Positions 22,940 to 24,087 of a stretch of DNA of 24,087 nt are shown piece after piece. The notes under the pieces are model-generated. The model searched no databases and was not told where the DNA came from. It saw only the letters and a list, made by a program, of their open reading frames with translations. Within the stretch, counting starts at the first letter, position 1. The number at the start of each line of letters is the position of its first letter. This stretch comes from an uncultured Lachnospiraceae bacterium (GTDB taxonomy: Bacteria; Bacillota; Clostridia; Lachnospirales; Lachnospiraceae): NCBI GenBank assembly GCA_937877165.1, contig CALEFO010000143.1, positions 1 through 24,087 on the forward strand, read 5' to 3'. A program made the position numbers and the translations under genes.

Positions 22940-24087
22940 TCATTGCCCTTCGTCCTGCTTCCCATCTCCATCGCTTTCTCTATTTTTTCTCTGCTTTCCC
23001 TCGTAATCCTTCAGCGCTGCAACCGCTTCCCGCGACAGAGGAATCAGCGCGATCATGTTGAACACCGTCATGAGCCCGATACCGACATCGCCGAGGTCCC
23101 AGACGAAGGTGTACGCCGCAAGGCACCCGACAAAGAGGTTGGCCAGCGCAATGATCTTATAGATGGTCTGCGGAGCCCACCGATCCCCAAACACATACGC
23201 CACGTTGGAGCGCGCATAGAACAGAATGCCCAGGAACGTTGAGAAGCAGAACAGGCCCAATGTGACCGCAATAAAGATCACCCCCGCCTCTCCGAAATGA
23301 TACCGCATGGCCGCCTGCAGAAGATCCATTCCGGACAGTCCCTGCGTCACCTCCTGCGGTGCGAGCAGCATGACAAAAGCGGTGCAGCTGCAGATCACGA
23401 TCGTATCAATGAACACGCCGAGCGACTGGAGGAGTCCTGCCTTCACCGGATGATCCACATCCGCCGTTGCCGCAGCGCACGGAGCCGAACCCGATCCTGC
23501 CTCATTGGAGAACAGGCCTCTTTTCACACCGTTCATCAGAATCGTGCCAAAGCCGCCCGCCGCGAACGGACGGATTCCAAAAGCCTCCTCAAAGATTCTG
23601 ACGAATACGCCGGGGAGCGCAGCAAAATGATTGATGACGACAAACAGCGTCAGAAAAATATAGAAACCGGCCATGACCGGCACAATGAAATCCAGCACCT
23701 TCACCGTGACATTCCTGCGAAGAACGATAGCCGCACCGACCGCGCACAGGAGCACCGCCGTCACAATCGGCGGCATATGGAACGCATTACTGAACGCTGC
23801 AGAAACGGAGTTCCCGCTCACCTGACTGATGCCGCACCAGCACAAAAGTCCCGAGAGCGAACAGAACCGCGATCACGCTCTTTTTCTTCTTCCCATGCAG
23901 GAGATCATGAATGTAGTAGGCCGGTCCGCCGCGGTAGCCGCCGTACAAAGGGTCATTCTTCCGGTGAATCTGCGCCAGCGTTGCCTCGACAAAGGCCGTG
24001 CTGGCGCCGATCAGCGCCGTCACCCACATCCAGAAAACCGCTCCCGCGCCGCCCGCAGAGACCGCTGCCACCACGCCGACAAGATTG
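22940..24087 (-). CDS. Sodium:alanine symporter family (AGCS) protein, partial at its N-terminus, with an apparent frameshift
   Basis: The gene enters from the right edge. The first part reads in one frame from 24087 and includes NLVGVVAAVSAGGAGAVFWM and YGGYRGGPAYYI, both typical of AGCS Na+/alanine (glycine) symporters. Near 23844-23847 homology shifts frame and continues with CWCGISQVSGNSVSAAF, then GLFSNEAGSGSAPCAAATA and DTIVICSCTAFVMLL to the stop at 22940. Removing one base from the AAAA run at 23844-23847 (TTTT on the coding strand) joins the two halves as FALGTLCWCGISQVSG. About 380 residues are visible, and perhaps 75-90 N-terminal residues are missing. Either a sequencing or assembly error, or a real inactivating mutation, explains this. 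The C-terminal tail is highly charged (KQRKNRESDGDGKQ). Confidence 0.88.

Overview
The window looks like the chromosome of a low-to-mid-GC Gram-positive anaerobe, most probably a clostridial Bacillota (Lachnospiraceae-like). This rests on the MurT/GatD peptidoglycan-amidation pair, an L,D-transpeptidase with a PG-binding-4-like region, a CmpB-type (PF06541) membrane protein, purine-rich Shine-Dalgarno sites and frequent GTG/TTG starts. The placement is inferred from gene content only. No rRNA, tRNA, CRISPR array, phage or insertion-sequence gene was seen.

Layout. Most genes lie on the minus strand in two blocks, separated by one plus-strand pair. Reading the minus strand from the right edge, the first block is: a Na+/alanine symporter (AGCS family, running off the edge, with an apparent frameshift), a PHP-domain metallohydrolase, a TVP38/TMEM64 membrane protein, a CmpB-like membrane protein, an HD-domain hydrolase, ddl, murF and an ABC-F ATPase. 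This block meets a plus-strand pair (tcdA and an L,D-transpeptidase gene) tail to tail at about 14.6 kb. Two strong stem-loops lie in the convergent gap. Starting at about 11.4 kb and diverging from tcdA is a second minus-strand block: MATE transporter, HGSNAT/DUF1624-type membrane acyltransferase, murT, gatD, Wzx-like flippase, MBOAT O-acyltransferase, DHHW/AlgX-like protein, family 2 glycosyltransferase, and a large polytopic protein cut by the left edge.

Function. The theme is the cell envelope. Ddl and MurF complete the UDP-MurNAc-pentapeptide. MurT/GatD amidates lipid II. The L,D-transpeptidase presumably crosslinks or anchors to peptidoglycan. The genes after gatD look like a module that flips a lipid-linked glycan, acylates it outside the membrane (MBOAT plus DHHW) and decorates it with sugar (DPM-like glycosyltransferase plus multi-spanning partner). 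The flippase start codon overlaps the gatD stop, so the glycan module is physically tied to peptidoglycan amidation.

Most notable for follow-up: (i) the murT-gatD-flippase-MBOAT-DHHW-GT2 arrangement; (ii) a small family of palindromic intergenic repeats with a conserved ATCA loop, on both sides of the DHHW gene; (iii) a 16-bp palindrome inside the coding start of the TVP38-like gene; (iv) the symporter frameshift at a homopolymer. Several coding starts given here are shorter than the longest open frame, because ribosome-binding sites, family lengths or overlapping repeats favour the internal start.
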